In this document: one piece after another, positions 24,134 to 32,044 of the stretch
Layout: each line of letters starts with the position of its first letter
Position numbering within the stretch: the stretch's first letter is position 1
Origin: JAWWPY01 sp964412845
GTDB lineage: Bacteria > Actinomycetota > Actinomycetes > Streptosporangiales > Streptosporangiaceae
Assembly: GCA_964412845.1 (NCBI GenBank)
Contig: CAYPQM010000065.1
Coordinates: 1 to 35,460, forward strand
Length of the DNA: 35,460 nucleotides
Direction of reading: 5' to 3'
Made by a program: the position numbers and the translations under genes
Notes under the pieces: generated by a model
Told to the model about the DNA's origin: nothing
Databases searched by the model: none
The model's input: only the letters and a program-made list of their open reading frames with translations

Positions 24134-24496
24134 GTGGCCAAGATCGTGGTGGTGGAGGACGAAGCGGAGCTTGCCGCAGCGATAGCAGCACACCTTCGCA
24201 GCGATGGCCATTCGGTGACTGTGGCGGAGGACGGCCCGGGCGCGGTCCGATTGGTCACTTCCGCACGACCGGATGTGGTGGTTCTCGGTCTGATGCTCCC
24301 GGGTTTCGATGGTCTGGAGGTGTGCCGTCAGATCCAGCGGGATCGTCCGGTGCCGGTGATCATGCTGACGGCTCGTGGCTCGGAGACCGACCTCGTGGTT
24401 GGTTTGGCGGTCGGGGCTGACGACTACCTCGGCAAGCCCTTCAGTATGCGAGAGCTCACGGCGGCCCTGGCTCATATATGCGGCCCGCCGGGCTGA
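24134..24496 (+). pseudogene. Truncated OmpR-type response regulator with phospho-acceptor Asp replaced by Gly
   Basis: From GTG 24134 the frame encodes 120 aa of a receiver domain: acidic pair Glu8-Asp9, MLPGFDGLEVCRQIQ, the Thr of IMLTARG and the Lys of LGKPFS are all intact. The phospho-acceptor position is Gly52 (VVVLGLMLPG), explainable by one A-to-G change (GGT for GAT). The frame stops just after the receiver, and no winged-helix DNA-binding domain follows. A neighbouring frame continues IYAARRAESP, like the usual linker, suggesting a frameshift near 24475 followed by decay. Most likely a dead gene, though a pseudo-receiver role cannot be excluded. Confidence 0.7.
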
Positions 24497-24544
24497 GTCG
24501 CCACAGTTCCTCACTCACCCCCATGCCGCGCGTCGGGTGCGTGG

Positions 24545-24979
24545 TCAAGCTTGGGCGCGGCTCGTCAACGCCCGGCGCAGCGCATCTACCTGGCCCTTCA
24601 CCGAGCACGAGGAGACGAGCGGTGCGCACCCGGCGGGGATCGCCCCCGGGCTGCCGTCCGGGCGGCGGCGCTGCCCGGCCACGACGGCTATCCGCGGATG
24701 CCGCTGCCGGATGGCGGCCGCGATACCCAGTCCTGGATCAAGCCCGTGCCGGACGACGTCGGCGCCGGCCAGCACGTCACATCGCTGGCCCCGCAGAAGG
24801 GGGCAGTCCCGGGGAGTGCGGCCCGGACCGGAGCAGTAGGCAACGTCAAAGCCTGCATCCTGGAGCAAGGAGAAGTCGGAGATCGCCAGAGCCGGACAAT
24901 CATCCTCCACGAGCACCCGGGGACGGCGGCCAGGCCGGCCAGGCGAATACCAAGCCCTCGCGGGCACCCTTTGCTTCAT
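24545..24979 (-). CDS. Small receiver-like protein of unknown function
   Basis: An open frame of 144 codons. PRVLVEDDCPALAISDFSLL resembles the start of a CheY-like receiver, followed by CPLLRGQRCDVLAGADVV and GLGIAAAIRQRHPRI, with a short C-terminal helix (DALRRAL). The canonical phospho-acceptor is unclear. Similar short receiver-like proteins occur in actinomycetes, often near stress genes. The true start could be ATG 24979 or an internal GTG nearer the VLVEDD strand. It is divergent from the GNAT remnant. Function not assigned. Confidence 0.55.
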   Translation of the reverse strand: MKQRVPARAWYSPGRPGRRPRVLVEDDCPALAISDFSLLQDAGFDVAYCSGPGRTPRDCPLLRGQRCDVLAGADVVRHGLDPGLGIAAAIRQRHPRIAVVAGQRRRPDGSPGAIPAGCAPLVSSCSVKGQVDALRRALTSRAQA

Positions 24980-25167
24980 GGGCCCTCCACTTGTCTTTCA
25001 CTCAGTAAGCGCGCCTCCGTGTTCAGCCGGGCAGGGTCTTTCGTCCTGTCCCTGGCACGATCGGTCATCAGCCCGGAGACCACTCCGGCGGCGCGCCCGA
25101 GGACCGTCGGTGGTGATTGCTGCATTCCGGGTACGAACACATCGGGCGAGGGTAAGGGAGGGCTCGC

Positions 25168-25265
25168 GTGCCGGTTGCCGTCGCACTGCGGCCGCTCGAG
25201 GACTCCGATCTGGAAGCGTTCTCCAGAAGTCAGGCTTCAAGGTCACCGGAACCGTGACCTCCTAG
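25168..25265 (+). pseudogene. GNAT acetyltransferase remnant with internal deletion
   Basis: GTG 25168 is preceded by a good AGGGAGG site and begins VPVAVALRPLEDSDLEAF, a typical GNAT N-terminus. Within 50 bases the sequence switches to VLQKSGFKVTGTVTS-stop (frame +1, 25218-25265), which resembles the last strands of a GNAT (xxVLEKxGFxxxGT). The whole middle, including the acetyl-CoA loop, is missing. This indicates one deletion joining the two ends out of frame near 25218. Confidence 0.6.
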
Positions 25266-25267
25266 CG

Positions 25268-25297
25268 TGCCTAGGCCTGGGTTCCCAGGCCTAGGCA
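25268..25297. terminator. Perfect 14-bp stem hairpin
   Basis: TGCCTAGGCCTGGG (25268-25281), TT, CCCAGGCCTAGGCA (25284-25297). The arms pair perfectly with a minimal loop. It lies directly after the GNAT remnant stop, where an intrinsic terminator is expected; there is no U-tract, which is common in actinomycetes. It could work in both directions. Confidence 0.65.
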
Positions 25298-25558
25298 TCC
25301 GCGGGCACCTGAATCTGCTGCTGCTTGGCACATTGCGCCAGACCGGGCCTGCCCTGGCGGGGCGCTGACCCCGGCCCGCCGCCCCCGGTACCGCTAACGG
25401 CGGCCGGTCAACGCGCGCCGCACGGGAGCGTGCCCGGGGGACCCTGGCGGCGCATAACCTTGCGCTGAGCGGAAGTGACTCTCCCAGGGAGAGGCCGCCT
25501 GGGTACCTGGCTGGACCAGGGCGCGCTGCCGTCACACAACTATGAGGGAGACGCGAGC

Positions 25559-25930
25559 ATGAGCATCGGCAGGCCTGAGATCGACTTCCCCGGGGGCGAG
25601 CCGCCGACCGATCTGGAAATCACCGACGTCTGGGAAGGTGATGGCGCCGTCGCGAGCGCGGGCGATGTGGTCAACGTCCACTACGTCGGGGTGGCGTACT
25701 CCACGGGCGAGGAGTTCGACGCCAGCTGGGACCGGGACGGCCCGCTTGAGTTCCAGCTCGGCGCCGGACAGGTCATTGCCGGCTGGGATCAGGGTGTGCA
25801 GGGAATGAAGGTCGGCGGCCGCCGCCAGCTGATCATTCCACCGGGCCTGGCCTACGGAGACAAGGGCGCCGGGCATGTGATCGCACCGGGCGAGACCCTG
25901 ATCTTCGTGTGCGACCTGGCCTCGGTCTGA
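25559..25930 (+). CDS. FKBP-type peptidyl-prolyl cis-trans isomerase
   Basis: A 123-aa single-domain FKBP. The core motifs VVNVHYVGVAYSTGEEFDAS, GAGQVIAGWDQGVQGMKVGG and LAYGDKGAGHVIAPGETLIF contain the usual active-site residues (Tyr, Phe, Asp, Val-Ile, Trp, Tyr, Phe). It catalyses prolyl isomerisation during protein folding in the cytoplasm; there is no signal peptide. ATG 25559 follows GAGGGAG at good spacing. The 260 bp between the upstream hairpin and the start hold no recognisable gene and probably the promoter. Confidence 0.93.
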   Translation: MSIGRPEIDFPGGEPPTDLEITDVWEGDGAVASAGDVVNVHYVGVAYSTGEEFDASWDRDGPLEFQLGAGQVIAGWDQGVQGMKVGGRRQLIIPPGLAYGDKGAGHVIAPGETLIFVCDLASV

Positions 25931-26072
25931 GGAACTTCCCCCGACGTGCTGCTCAGCCCGGCCCGGGCCCGGTCGCGTGCCTGGCGCGAGAGCCATCCGG
26001 TGCCGCGCGGGCCCGCTGGTAACTTGATGCGGGAGGCCGAGCGCTGGCCGACGGAGAGGGGAGACGCCGAAC

Positions 26073-27401
26073 GTGAACGGGACGTTGAGCGCCGGGGAGC
26101 TGGAGCTGCTCCGGAAAGACTTTTCCGCTAGCCCGGCCTACCGGCTCGCGCAGAACGCGGTGACGCAGGTTGCGGTCGATGATGTGGCCATCAACCGGGA
26201 GATCATCAACAACACTGACCACTCCCTCTCTACGCTGCTGGACGACTGGAAGGTCACCAATCAAGAGCACAGCGGCCGGTGCTGGCTATTCGCCGGGCTC
26301 AATCTGCTGCGCGTCGGCGCCATGCGGACAATGGGGCTGAAGGATTTCGAGTTCTCGCAGAACTATGCGATGTTCTGGGACAAGCTCGAGCGAGCCAACT
26401 ACTTTCTCGAAGCCGCCATCGAAACGGCTGGCCGCTCCCTTGATGACCGGACCGTTGCCTACCTCCTCGACTCGGTGGCCAACGACGGCGGCCAGTGGAA
26501 CATGTTCGTGGCCATCGTCAACAAGCATGGCCTCGTGCCCAAGGCGGTCATGCCCGAGACGCACAGTTCCGCCAACACTGCCCGGATGAACTCGGTGCTG
26601 CGCAACCTGCTGCGTCAGGGGACCAAGTCGGTGCGCGAGGCATCCGCCCGGGGCGTGGACGCGGCCCGGGCCGAGAAGGCGGACATCCTCCGGGTCGTCT
26701 ACCGGGTGCTGAGCATCCACCTCGGAACCCCGCCGGACCGCTTCGACTGGCAGTGGACGGACAAGGATCGCGAGTTCCACCGTGATGGGGTGGTCACTCC
26801 CCGGGAGTTCGCGGCCAAGTACGTGGACCTGCCCATCGACGACTACGTGTGCCTTGTGCACGACCCGCGCTCGTCGAGCCCGGCCGGCCGGACCTTTACC
26901 GTCGAGTACCTCGGCAACGTGGTCGGCGCTTCGCCGGTCACCTACCTCAACGTCGACATGTCGATGATCAAGGACATCGCCTCGCGGACCTTGCAGCAAG
27001 GCGAGCCGGTCTGGTTCGGCTGCGACGTCGGCAAGATGATGAGCAACGATTACGCCGTGTGGGACGCCAACCTCTACGACCTGTCATCGGTCTACGACAC
27101 GGCCTTCACCCTCAACAAGGCCGACCGCCTCGTCTACCACGAGACCCAGATGACTCACGCCATGCTCTTCACCGGAGTAGATGTCCTGGGCAGTGTCACC
27201 CGAAGGTGGCGCGTGGAGAACAGCTGGGGAGCGGACAAGGGCCGGGACGGCTTCTACACCATGAACGACTCCTGGTTCGACGAATACGTGTTTGAGATCG
27301 CAGCACGACGCGACTCGCTCCCCGAAGCACTGCAGCAGGCATTCGGCACCGAGCCGGTCGTGCTGCCGGCGTGGGATCCGATGGGCGCCCTCGCCCGCTA
27401 G
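26073..27401 (+). CDS. C1-family aminopeptidase (bleomycin hydrolase / PepC type)
   Basis: A 442-aa papain-fold cysteine peptidase of bleomycin hydrolase length. Catalytic Cys70 in EHSGRCWLFAGLN, His362 in MTHAMLF and Asn383 in VENSWG are all present. Enzymes of this family form hexameric rings that trim N-terminal residues from peptides and inactivate bleomycin. GTG 26073 is preceded by GGAGAGGGGAG. The gene stands alone after FKBP (142 bp gap). A role in peptide turnover is most likely; a detoxification role is possible. Confidence 0.93.
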   Translation: MNGTLSAGELELLRKDFSASPAYRLAQNAVTQVAVDDVAINREIINNTDHSLSTLLDDWKVTNQEHSGRCWLFAGLNLLRVGAMRTMGLKDFEFSQNYAMFWDKLERANYFLEAAIETAGRSLDDRTVAYLLDSVANDGGQWNMFVAIVNKHGLVPKAVMPETHSSANTARMNSVLRNLLRQGTKSVREASARGVDAARAEKADILRVVYRVLSIHLGTPPDRFDWQWTDKDREFHRDGVVTPREFAAKYVDLPIDDYVCLVHDPRSSSPAGRTFTVEYLGNVVGASPVTYLNVDMSMIKDIASRTLQQGEPVWFGCDVGKMMSNDYAVWDANLYDLSSVYDTAFTLNKADRLVYHETQMTHAMLFTGVDVLGSVTRRWRVENSWGADKGRDGFYTMNDSWFDEYVFEIAARRDSLPEALQQAFGTEPVVLPAWDPMGALAR

Positions 27402-27646
27402 CCCATCCGGGCCGCACGCTGCCGAGAAGACGCAGGAATCCAGTGCGAAGGTCGCCGCTGTCCGGGCCGGCCGCCGGGGGCGATGGCCCTGTCCTTGGCG
27501 CTCGGGAACCGGGTTTTCGGCGCGCTGGACTCGGGCCTGCGGAACCGGCGTTGGACACGTCGCAGATCGTGCGATGGACTTGGCTCGTGGGTCCGCGCGG
27601 CCGCGGTGGCAGTGCCGGGGATGCGGGCCGCGTGAAGAGGAGAACC

Positions 27647-28627
27647 GTGGCAGAGCCCTATCGTCCGGTCGCCCCCGTGGATCCGACGAACCTCCGGCCG
27701 ATGCTGTTCCTGGACGTGGCCCGCCAGATAATGCTCAGCGAGGACTGGCCCTACCGCGCCGTGTCCGTCGTGATGGAGAGCCACACCGGACCCGGGCGCT
27801 TTGCCTTCTACGGCGCCAACCACCCGGACGCCATCGAGGACGTCCACGCGCGCCGCGTCGACGTGTCGACCCTCAACCCGGCCGCCCTGCTGACCATGGC
27901 ACACCGCGGTACCGGCGCATTCAGCAGTCCGCGGGACGTCGCGACGATCGCAGTGCTCCCGCACGACGACCGGCTGGGGTTCGCGGTGACCGAGCGGCTC
28001 GGGTTCACCAGCCTCGAGGACATCGCCACCGCCCGCTACCCGTTACGGGTATCGGTCCGCGGCTCACTCGATGCGTGCACGCCGATCATGGTGGACGTCG
28101 TCCTGCGGGCGCACGGATTCAGCCTCGACGACATCCGGGCCTGGGGAGGCGAGATCAGCGCCGACCAGCCGATGCCCAACCATCCGTCCCGCATCGGACG
28201 GCTTGAGCGCGGCGAGATCGACGCCATCTTTGACGAGGGCGTCGTGATGTGGGCGGACCAGGTAGCAGCGGCCGGCGCCCAGTTCCTCCCGCTCAGCCCT
28301 CATCACCTGGAGATCCTCCAGGCCCTGGGCTTCCGACGTGGGCTCATCGAGAAGTCCCGCTACCCCTCGCTGCCGTGTGACGTACCCGCGGTCGACTACA
28401 GCGGATGGCCCATCTACTGCCGCACCGACACGCCCGACGCACTCATCGAGCAGTTCTGCCAGGCCCTGTTCAGCCGACGCGAAGACATCGTGTGGGACAT
28501 CGGGGGCGTCCGCCAGCCGCCGCTGCCCCTTGAGCGCATGGTGCAGGAATCACCGACGACGCCCCTCGACGTTCCCATGCACCCGCGTGCTGCCGCCGTC
28601 TGGCGGCAGCACGGCTACCTCCCATGA
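27647..28627 (+). CDS. TAXI/NMT1-like substrate-binding protein without signal peptide
   Basis: A 326-aa protein resembling periplasmic solute-binding proteins of the TAXI/NMT1 type. Visible segments are RVDVSTLNPAALLTMAHRG, TARYPLRVSVRGSLDACT (the ligand-loop region), LERGEIDAIFDEGVVMWA and a C-terminal HPRAAAVWRQHGY. It starts at GTG 27647 behind AAGAGGAG, and the mature-type sequence begins at once; no hydrophobic signal is present. No membrane transporter genes are adjacent. It may be a cytoplasmic ligand-binding or enzyme-like member rather than a transporter subunit. The 245 bp upstream contain no gene I can support. Confidence 0.72.
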   Translation: MAEPYRPVAPVDPTNLRPMLFLDVARQIMLSEDWPYRAVSVVMESHTGPGRFAFYGANHPDAIEDVHARRVDVSTLNPAALLTMAHRGTGAFSSPRDVATIAVLPHDDRLGFAVTERLGFTSLEDIATARYPLRVSVRGSLDACTPIMVDVVLRAHGFSLDDIRAWGGEISADQPMPNHPSRIGRLERGEIDAIFDEGVVMWADQVAAAGAQFLPLSPHHLEILQALGFRRGLIEKSRYPSLPCDVPAVDYSGWPIYCRTDTPDALIEQFCQALFSRREDIVWDIGGVRQPPLPLERMVQESPTTPLDVPMHPRAAAVWRQHGYLP

Positions 28628-28740
28628 GCCGCACCGGGCCGGCACGAGCGGCAGGCGCCACGCGAAAGGCGCAGGTCACCACCCGGATCGTGGATTCGGT
28701 CCCCCCACCGGGAACGCTGCCGTGGCCCGAGGCGGCTTCG

Positions 28741-29496
28741 CTACCCTAGGAGTTCGCCCAGCGCGGCGCGTGTGTGGGGTGACGGCGCTGTGCCTACCTG
28801 CTCATGCAGGGTCTGGCGGCAGCGTTCGTAGGCGCGCATGGCGGTGCCGAGATTCCCGTCGGCGGCGTGGGCGCGCATCAGGATCCGCCAGGCGCTCTCG
28901 CGCAGCTCGTCGAGTTCGAGTACAAGCTCCGCGCCGCGGAGCGCCGCCGAAGTCTGGCCTTGCTGGAACTGCACCTCGGCCATGCACTCCAGGGCCCGGA
29001 TCCGAAGGTCCTGCAGCCTGGACCGCCACCCTTGGGTCCAGGCTCCCTCCACGCCGGGCAGGAACGGCCGCGCGGTGATCAGCCGGGCGACAAAGGCGTG
29101 GCCAGCCGCCCGGTCAAGATCACCGGCCGCGAGGGCGGCCTCGGCCAGATGGAGCCCAAGCACCGCGGCGTCGACGTCCACCCATCCGTCGTTGGGCAGC
29201 CGGAACTGGTAGGCGCCGAAAGCATTCCTGATCAGCTCGGCGCCTGGCAAGCCGGCGCGGGCAAGCGCGGCGCGGACCTTGCTGACGAGAGACTTGAGTG
29301 AGCCTTCCCAGGCAGGCGGCAGGTTCCCCGGCCACAGCTCGTCGGCAAGTTCGTCCCTCGACAGCGGTCGCGCGTGCTCTGCCGCCAGGAAGCCGAGCAG
29401 ATGACGACCCTGCGGTCCGGGGAGCGACGACTCGGCCAGTAGGTGCTCACCGGATTCGAGGCACAGCCCTCCGGTGAGATAGACCCGCAATGTCAC
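28741..29496 (-). CDS. SARP-type transcriptional activator (wHTH + BTAD)
   Basis: A 251-aa protein of ActII-ORF4 size. An OmpR-like winged helix covers about residues 1-95 (RHLLGFLAAEHARPLSRDEL, then LKSLVSKVRAALARAGL) and a bacterial transcriptional activation domain (BTAD) about 100-245 (DAAVLGLHLAEAALAAGDL, ESAWRILMRAHAADGN). SARPs usually switch on antibiotic or secondary-metabolite genes by binding heptamer direct repeats at 11-bp pitch; exactly such a repeat lies upstream. GTG 29496 was chosen because GGGAG precedes it and the wHTH begins at once; a longer upstream frame is antisense to the divergent operon. Confidence 0.88.
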   Translation of the reverse strand: MTLRVYLTGGLCLESGEHLLAESSLPGPQGRHLLGFLAAEHARPLSRDELADELWPGNLPPAWEGSLKSLVSKVRAALARAGLPGAELIRNAFGAYQFRLPNDGWVDVDAAVLGLHLAEAALAAGDLDRAAGHAFVARLITARPFLPGVEGAWTQGWRSRLQDLRIRALECMAEVQFQQGQTSAALRGAELVLELDELRESAWRILMRAHAADGNLGTAMRAYERCRQTLHEQVGTAPSPHTRAALGELLG

Positions 29497-29498
29497 AC

Positions 29499-29516
29499 CC
29501 GTCTCCCAACCGTCTC
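29499..29516. promoter_or_regulatory. Heptamer direct repeat, candidate SARP binding site
   Basis: CCGTCTC (29499-29505), CCAA, CCGTCTC (29510-29516): identical heptamers at 11-bp pitch, the geometry of known SARP operators. It lies in the 70-bp divergent region between the SARP gene and the DUF1059 operon. One copy overlaps the SARP ribosome-binding site, so autoregulation is possible. A weak TAGTGT -10 (29532-29537) follows on the plus strand. Confidence 0.55.
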
Positions 29517-29566
29517 GCAACCCCTTGAGCGTAGTGTGCGGACCGAATCCGACCGAGGAGCGTGGC

Positions 29567-29725
29567 ATGGAGAAGGAGATTGTGTGCGACTGCGGCTGGC
29601 GCGCTCGCGGCACCGAGGACGAGCTCGTCGCCGCGGCCCAGGAGCACGGTCGCGAGGCACACGACATGATCCCCACACCCGCACAAGTGCTGGCCACCGC
29701 CAAGCCCGCCACGACGCAGGAGTGA
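29567..29725 (+). CDS. DUF1059 domain protein (52 aa)
   Basis: A 52-aa protein, MEKEIVCDCGWRARGTEDEL at its start, with a conserved CDCGW motif and HGREAHDM, the DUF1059 pattern. ATG 29567 follows GAGGAG. It is the first gene of a plus-strand operon, three bases before the SRPBCC-monooxygenase fusion. The Cys pair and His residues could bind a metal. Function unknown. Confidence 0.82.
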   Translation: MEKEIVCDCGWRARGTEDELVAAAQEHGREAHDMIPTPAQVLATAKPATTQE

Positions 29726-29728
29726 GCA

Positions 29729-30517
29729 ATGAAGACGATCCACCACGTGTTCGAGATCGCGGCGCCGCCCGAGAAGGTCTTCGCGGCGCTGACGAGTACC
29801 GAAGGACTGTCGGGATGGTGGACCACCCAGGTGCAAGCGGAGGCGGCGGTGGGTGCCGTCGTGGATTTCACCTTTGGTGGTGACTTCAATCCCGACATGC
29901 GGATCACCGAGCTCGAGCCACCTGCCTTGCTGTGCTGGGAATGCGTTGGAGGGCATGAGCCGTGGGCCGAGAACAGTTTCCGATTTGAGGTCGACAGAAA
30001 AGATGGCGGCACGCTTCTTCGTTTCTGGCAGAATTACGCGCGCGAGCTGAGCGACGACGCCTACGGCACTTACAACTTTAATTGGGGCTATTACCTGGAA
30101 AGCCTGCGCCTATTCGCCGAGACCGGCGCCGGCAAGCCCTTCCAGGCTCCCGGCGAGGATGGAAACTCAGCGCGGGGCGGGGACAATGGGACGGTGGCGG
30201 AGCTGGTCAGCATCGCCAAGGCAACCGCCAAGTCCGGCCAAGCCAGTGAGCTTGAACGCGAGTTGCTGGCTGCGGTCGCGCCGACCCGGGCTCAGCCGGG
30301 CAACCTCGAGTTCAGCCTCCACCGCTCCGTAGGCGATCCAGCGATCATCGTGGCGCTGGAGCGCTGGGAATCTCGTGCGGACTGGCAGCGGCATCTGCAG
30401 GGACCTCACGTCAAGTCTTTGATGGCCGCGTTCGCCGAGATACTCCTGGGACCGCCAGATATTCAGCTGTTCACCCCCGTGCCGGAGCACGACGCAGGCG
30501 AAGGGAACAACCAGTGA
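29729..30517 (+). CDS. SRPBCC (AHSA1-like) domain fused to antibiotic biosynthesis monooxygenase (ABM) domain
   Basis: A 262-aa two-domain protein. Residues 1-140 form an AHSA1/START-like SRPBCC domain (HHVFEIAAPPEKVFAALTST, GLSGWW, and the C-terminal GYYLESLRLFAETG). A linker of about 15 residues (PGEDGNSARGGDNG) leads to an ABM domain at 155-250 (LVSIAKATAKSGQASELERE, QPGNLEFSLHRS, WQRHLQGPHVKSLM). ABM domains act as cofactor-free oxygenases on aromatic polyketides, or in haem degradation. The frame is continuous and the codon use uniform, so the fusion looks real. It overlaps the next gene (GTGA). Confidence 0.85.
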   Translation: MKTIHHVFEIAAPPEKVFAALTSTEGLSGWWTTQVQAEAAVGAVVDFTFGGDFNPDMRITELEPPALLCWECVGGHEPWAENSFRFEVDRKDGGTLLRFWQNYARELSDDAYGTYNFNWGYYLESLRLFAETGAGKPFQAPGEDGNSARGGDNGTVAELVSIAKATAKSGQASELERELLAAVAPTRAQPGNLEFSLHRSVGDPAIIVALERWESRADWQRHLQGPHVKSLMAAFAEILLGPPDIQLFTPVPEHDAGEGNNQ

Positions 30518-31263
30518 ACGCGAAAGACCTCGTGCTGCGCGCAACAGCCGAACTGTTCGGCAAACGCGACATAAGCGCGGCCGAACAGTACTGGGCGGCC
30601 GGATACACGGAGCACTCGACATTAAGCGGGCCCGGCCTCGACGGGTTGCGCGATGCGGCGAGCAACCTTCCAGAAGGCTTCCGCCACGAGAAGCTACGGG
30701 TCCTCAGCGAGGATGACCTGGTGGTAGCCCATGGTCTCTATCACGGAGACGGCCTCACCCCGGTAGTCGGCTGCGACCTGTGGCGAGTAGCGGATGACAA
30801 GATCGTCGAACACTGGGATGCCCGCCAGGCGTGGGTGAACGAGACGGTGTCGGGTCACTCGATGACCGACGGGCCCACCGAGGTGACCGAACCACAGAAC
30901 ACGGCCGCAAGCAGGAAGCTCGTCGAGGAGTTCGTGGCGCTCATCATGATGGGAGCAGACCGCTCCCAGATCACGCGCTTCTTTGACGGCGACCAGTTCA
31001 TCCAGCACAATCCCCAGATCGCGGACGGCGTGAGCGGACTTGGCGGCGCGATCCAGTCTGGAGTGTGGGCCGCGGTCGTTGAGCGGGCGCACCATATCGT
31101 CGCCGATGGCGAGTTCGTCTTCACCCAGGGCGAGGGAACCCTTCATGACTCCCCAGCGGCGTTCTACGACCTCTTCCGGGTCGACGGCCATAACCTCGCC
31201 GAGCACTGGGACGTGGTCTTCACCAAGCCAGATACGCTGCCGCACGGCAACGGTCTGTTCTGA
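30514..31263 (+). CDS. Tandem SnoaL/NTF2-like domain protein
   Basis: A 249-aa protein with two consecutive SnoaL-like domains, about residues 1-110 and 130-245. They share parallel motifs: EHWDARQAWV closes the first and EHWDVVFTKPD the second, and YTEHSTLSGPGLDGL parallels FIQHNPQIADGVSGLGG. SnoaL domains catalyse polyketide ring closure or related aldol steps, but many are uncharacterised. GTG 30514 overlaps the stop of the fusion gene. Last gene of the DUF1059-SRPBCC/ABM-SnoaL operon next to the SARP. It ends 42 bp before the transposon target duplication. Confidence 0.85.
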   Translation: MNAKDLVLRATAELFGKRDISAAEQYWAAGYTEHSTLSGPGLDGLRDAASNLPEGFRHEKLRVLSEDDLVVAHGLYHGDGLTPVVGCDLWRVADDKIVEHWDARQAWVNETVSGHSMTDGPTEVTEPQNTAASRKLVEEFVALIMMGADRSQITRFFDGDQFIQHNPQIADGVSGLGGAIQSGVWAAVVERAHHIVADGEFVFTQGEGTLHDSPAAFYDLFRVDGHNLAEHWDVVFTKPDTLPHGNGLF

Positions 31264-31304
31264 TACGCCGGTGTCGCGTTACCACTGCGTCATCGCGGCA
31301 CGAG

Positions 31305-31312
31305 CGGCTGAC
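31305..31312. repeat. Target-site duplication, left copy (CGGCTGAC)
   Basis: Eight bases directly before the outer left IS end at 31313. The same octamer follows directly after the right IS end (34268-34275). Eight bp is the duplication length of IS66-family elements. Confidence 0.85.
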
Positions 31313-31382
31313 GTGTCCATTCACGGGTGTCCGTGACCTGGTGATGTAGCTCAGGCGATGGCGGGGAGCGGGGGAGCTAGGG
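31313..31382. repeat. Divergent copy of the IS left end
   Basis: Aligns with 32501-32570 with about seven mismatches and two single-base indels by eye. Similarity fades near 31382. On the minus strand it still encodes a transposase-like C-terminus, PLPAIA-stop, against PLPATA-stop in the full element. It is in the same orientation as the full element, so it is probably the surviving tip of a second, related IS66 copy. Confidence 0.85.
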
Positions 31383-31492
31383 ACCTTGTATTTGTCCCGG
31401 GTTGCCGAGACGATTGACGGATCGGCAGGGTGCAGCCGGTCCGGGGTGCTGCGGGATGACGGGCGTCGGCCGGCGCTGGCGGGGGGAGTCCG

Positions 31493-32044
31493 ATGGTTCC
31501 GTATGGGCGTAACAGCCGGCTGGCGCCGTGCCCTAGGTGCGGGTCCAGGGACAGCATTCTCAGCGTGCCCGCCGCCTATGCCTCGGCGCGCTCCAGTGCG
31601 GCGGCGACGCGCGCGATCCGTGACAACGAGGTCAGGGTGACCGTGAGCGCGGCGGCGTTGCCTGTCGTCGCCGCGAGGGACCTGGCCATGGCACCCGACG
31701 GCGCTGGCCGGGGACTTTTTTTCGTCGCTTTCGTCCTGGGCTTGGGCGCGCTCATCCTCCACTCAAACGGGGCGGCCGACTGGGTAGTCGGCGTGACCGC
31801 AGGGCTCTCGCTCGTGCTGTTCGTCTTCTCGCTGTCCCTGGCTGTCGCCCGCCAGTCGAAGATCAAGGCGGGCAGGCCCGCGGCGGAGGCGGTATGGCGT
31901 ATGGGCTGGTACTGCTGCAGGTGCGCGGTCGTGTACTTCCAGGCCGGGGAGGAGCCCGCTGGCGTCACAGCGGATCAGCCGCTGGCACCGGAGCACTTCA
32001 GGCACATCGTGTGGACCGCCGGTCGGTACGGCGGACCGGCCTGA
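31493..32044 (+). CDS. Passenger: two-helix membrane protein with split zinc-ribbon cysteines
   Basis: A 183-aa protein. The N-terminal CPRCGS (Cys13, Cys16) and a C-terminal WYCCRC (Cys141, Cys144) form two CxxC pairs that could build one zinc ribbon. Between them are two transmembrane helices, about 73-92 (GLFFVAFVLGLGALILHS) and 97-119 (WVVGVTAGLSLVLFVFSLSL). ATG 31493 follows GGGGGAG at 5 bases. Topology would place both cysteine pairs on the same, probably cytoplasmic, side. It resembles uncharacterised actinomycete proteins. It lies inside the IS66 composite unit and is its only intact passenger gene. Function unknown. Confidence 0.7.
   Translation: MVPYGRNSRLAPCPRCGSRDSILSVPAAYASARSSAAATRAIRDNEVRVTVSAAALPVVAARDLAMAPDGAGRGLFFVAFVLGLGALILHSNGAADWVVGVTAGLSLVLFVFSLSLAVARQSKIKAGRPAAEAVWRMGWYCCRCAVVYFQAGEEPAGVTADQPLAPEHFRHIVWTAGRYGGPA

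Noticed and set aside
25034..25047. GGGTCTTTCGTCCT, resembling a DosR/DevR hypoxia box
   Set aside because: Only a partial match to GGGACTTTNGNCCC, a single copy, and the flanking genes are remnants or unassigned; too weak to call.
28741..30012. A 423-codon minus-strand frame extending the SARP gene upstream
   Set aside because: The extension lies antisense to DUF1059 and the SRPBCC-ABM gene; the winged helix begins directly after GTG 29496, which has its own ribosome-binding site.
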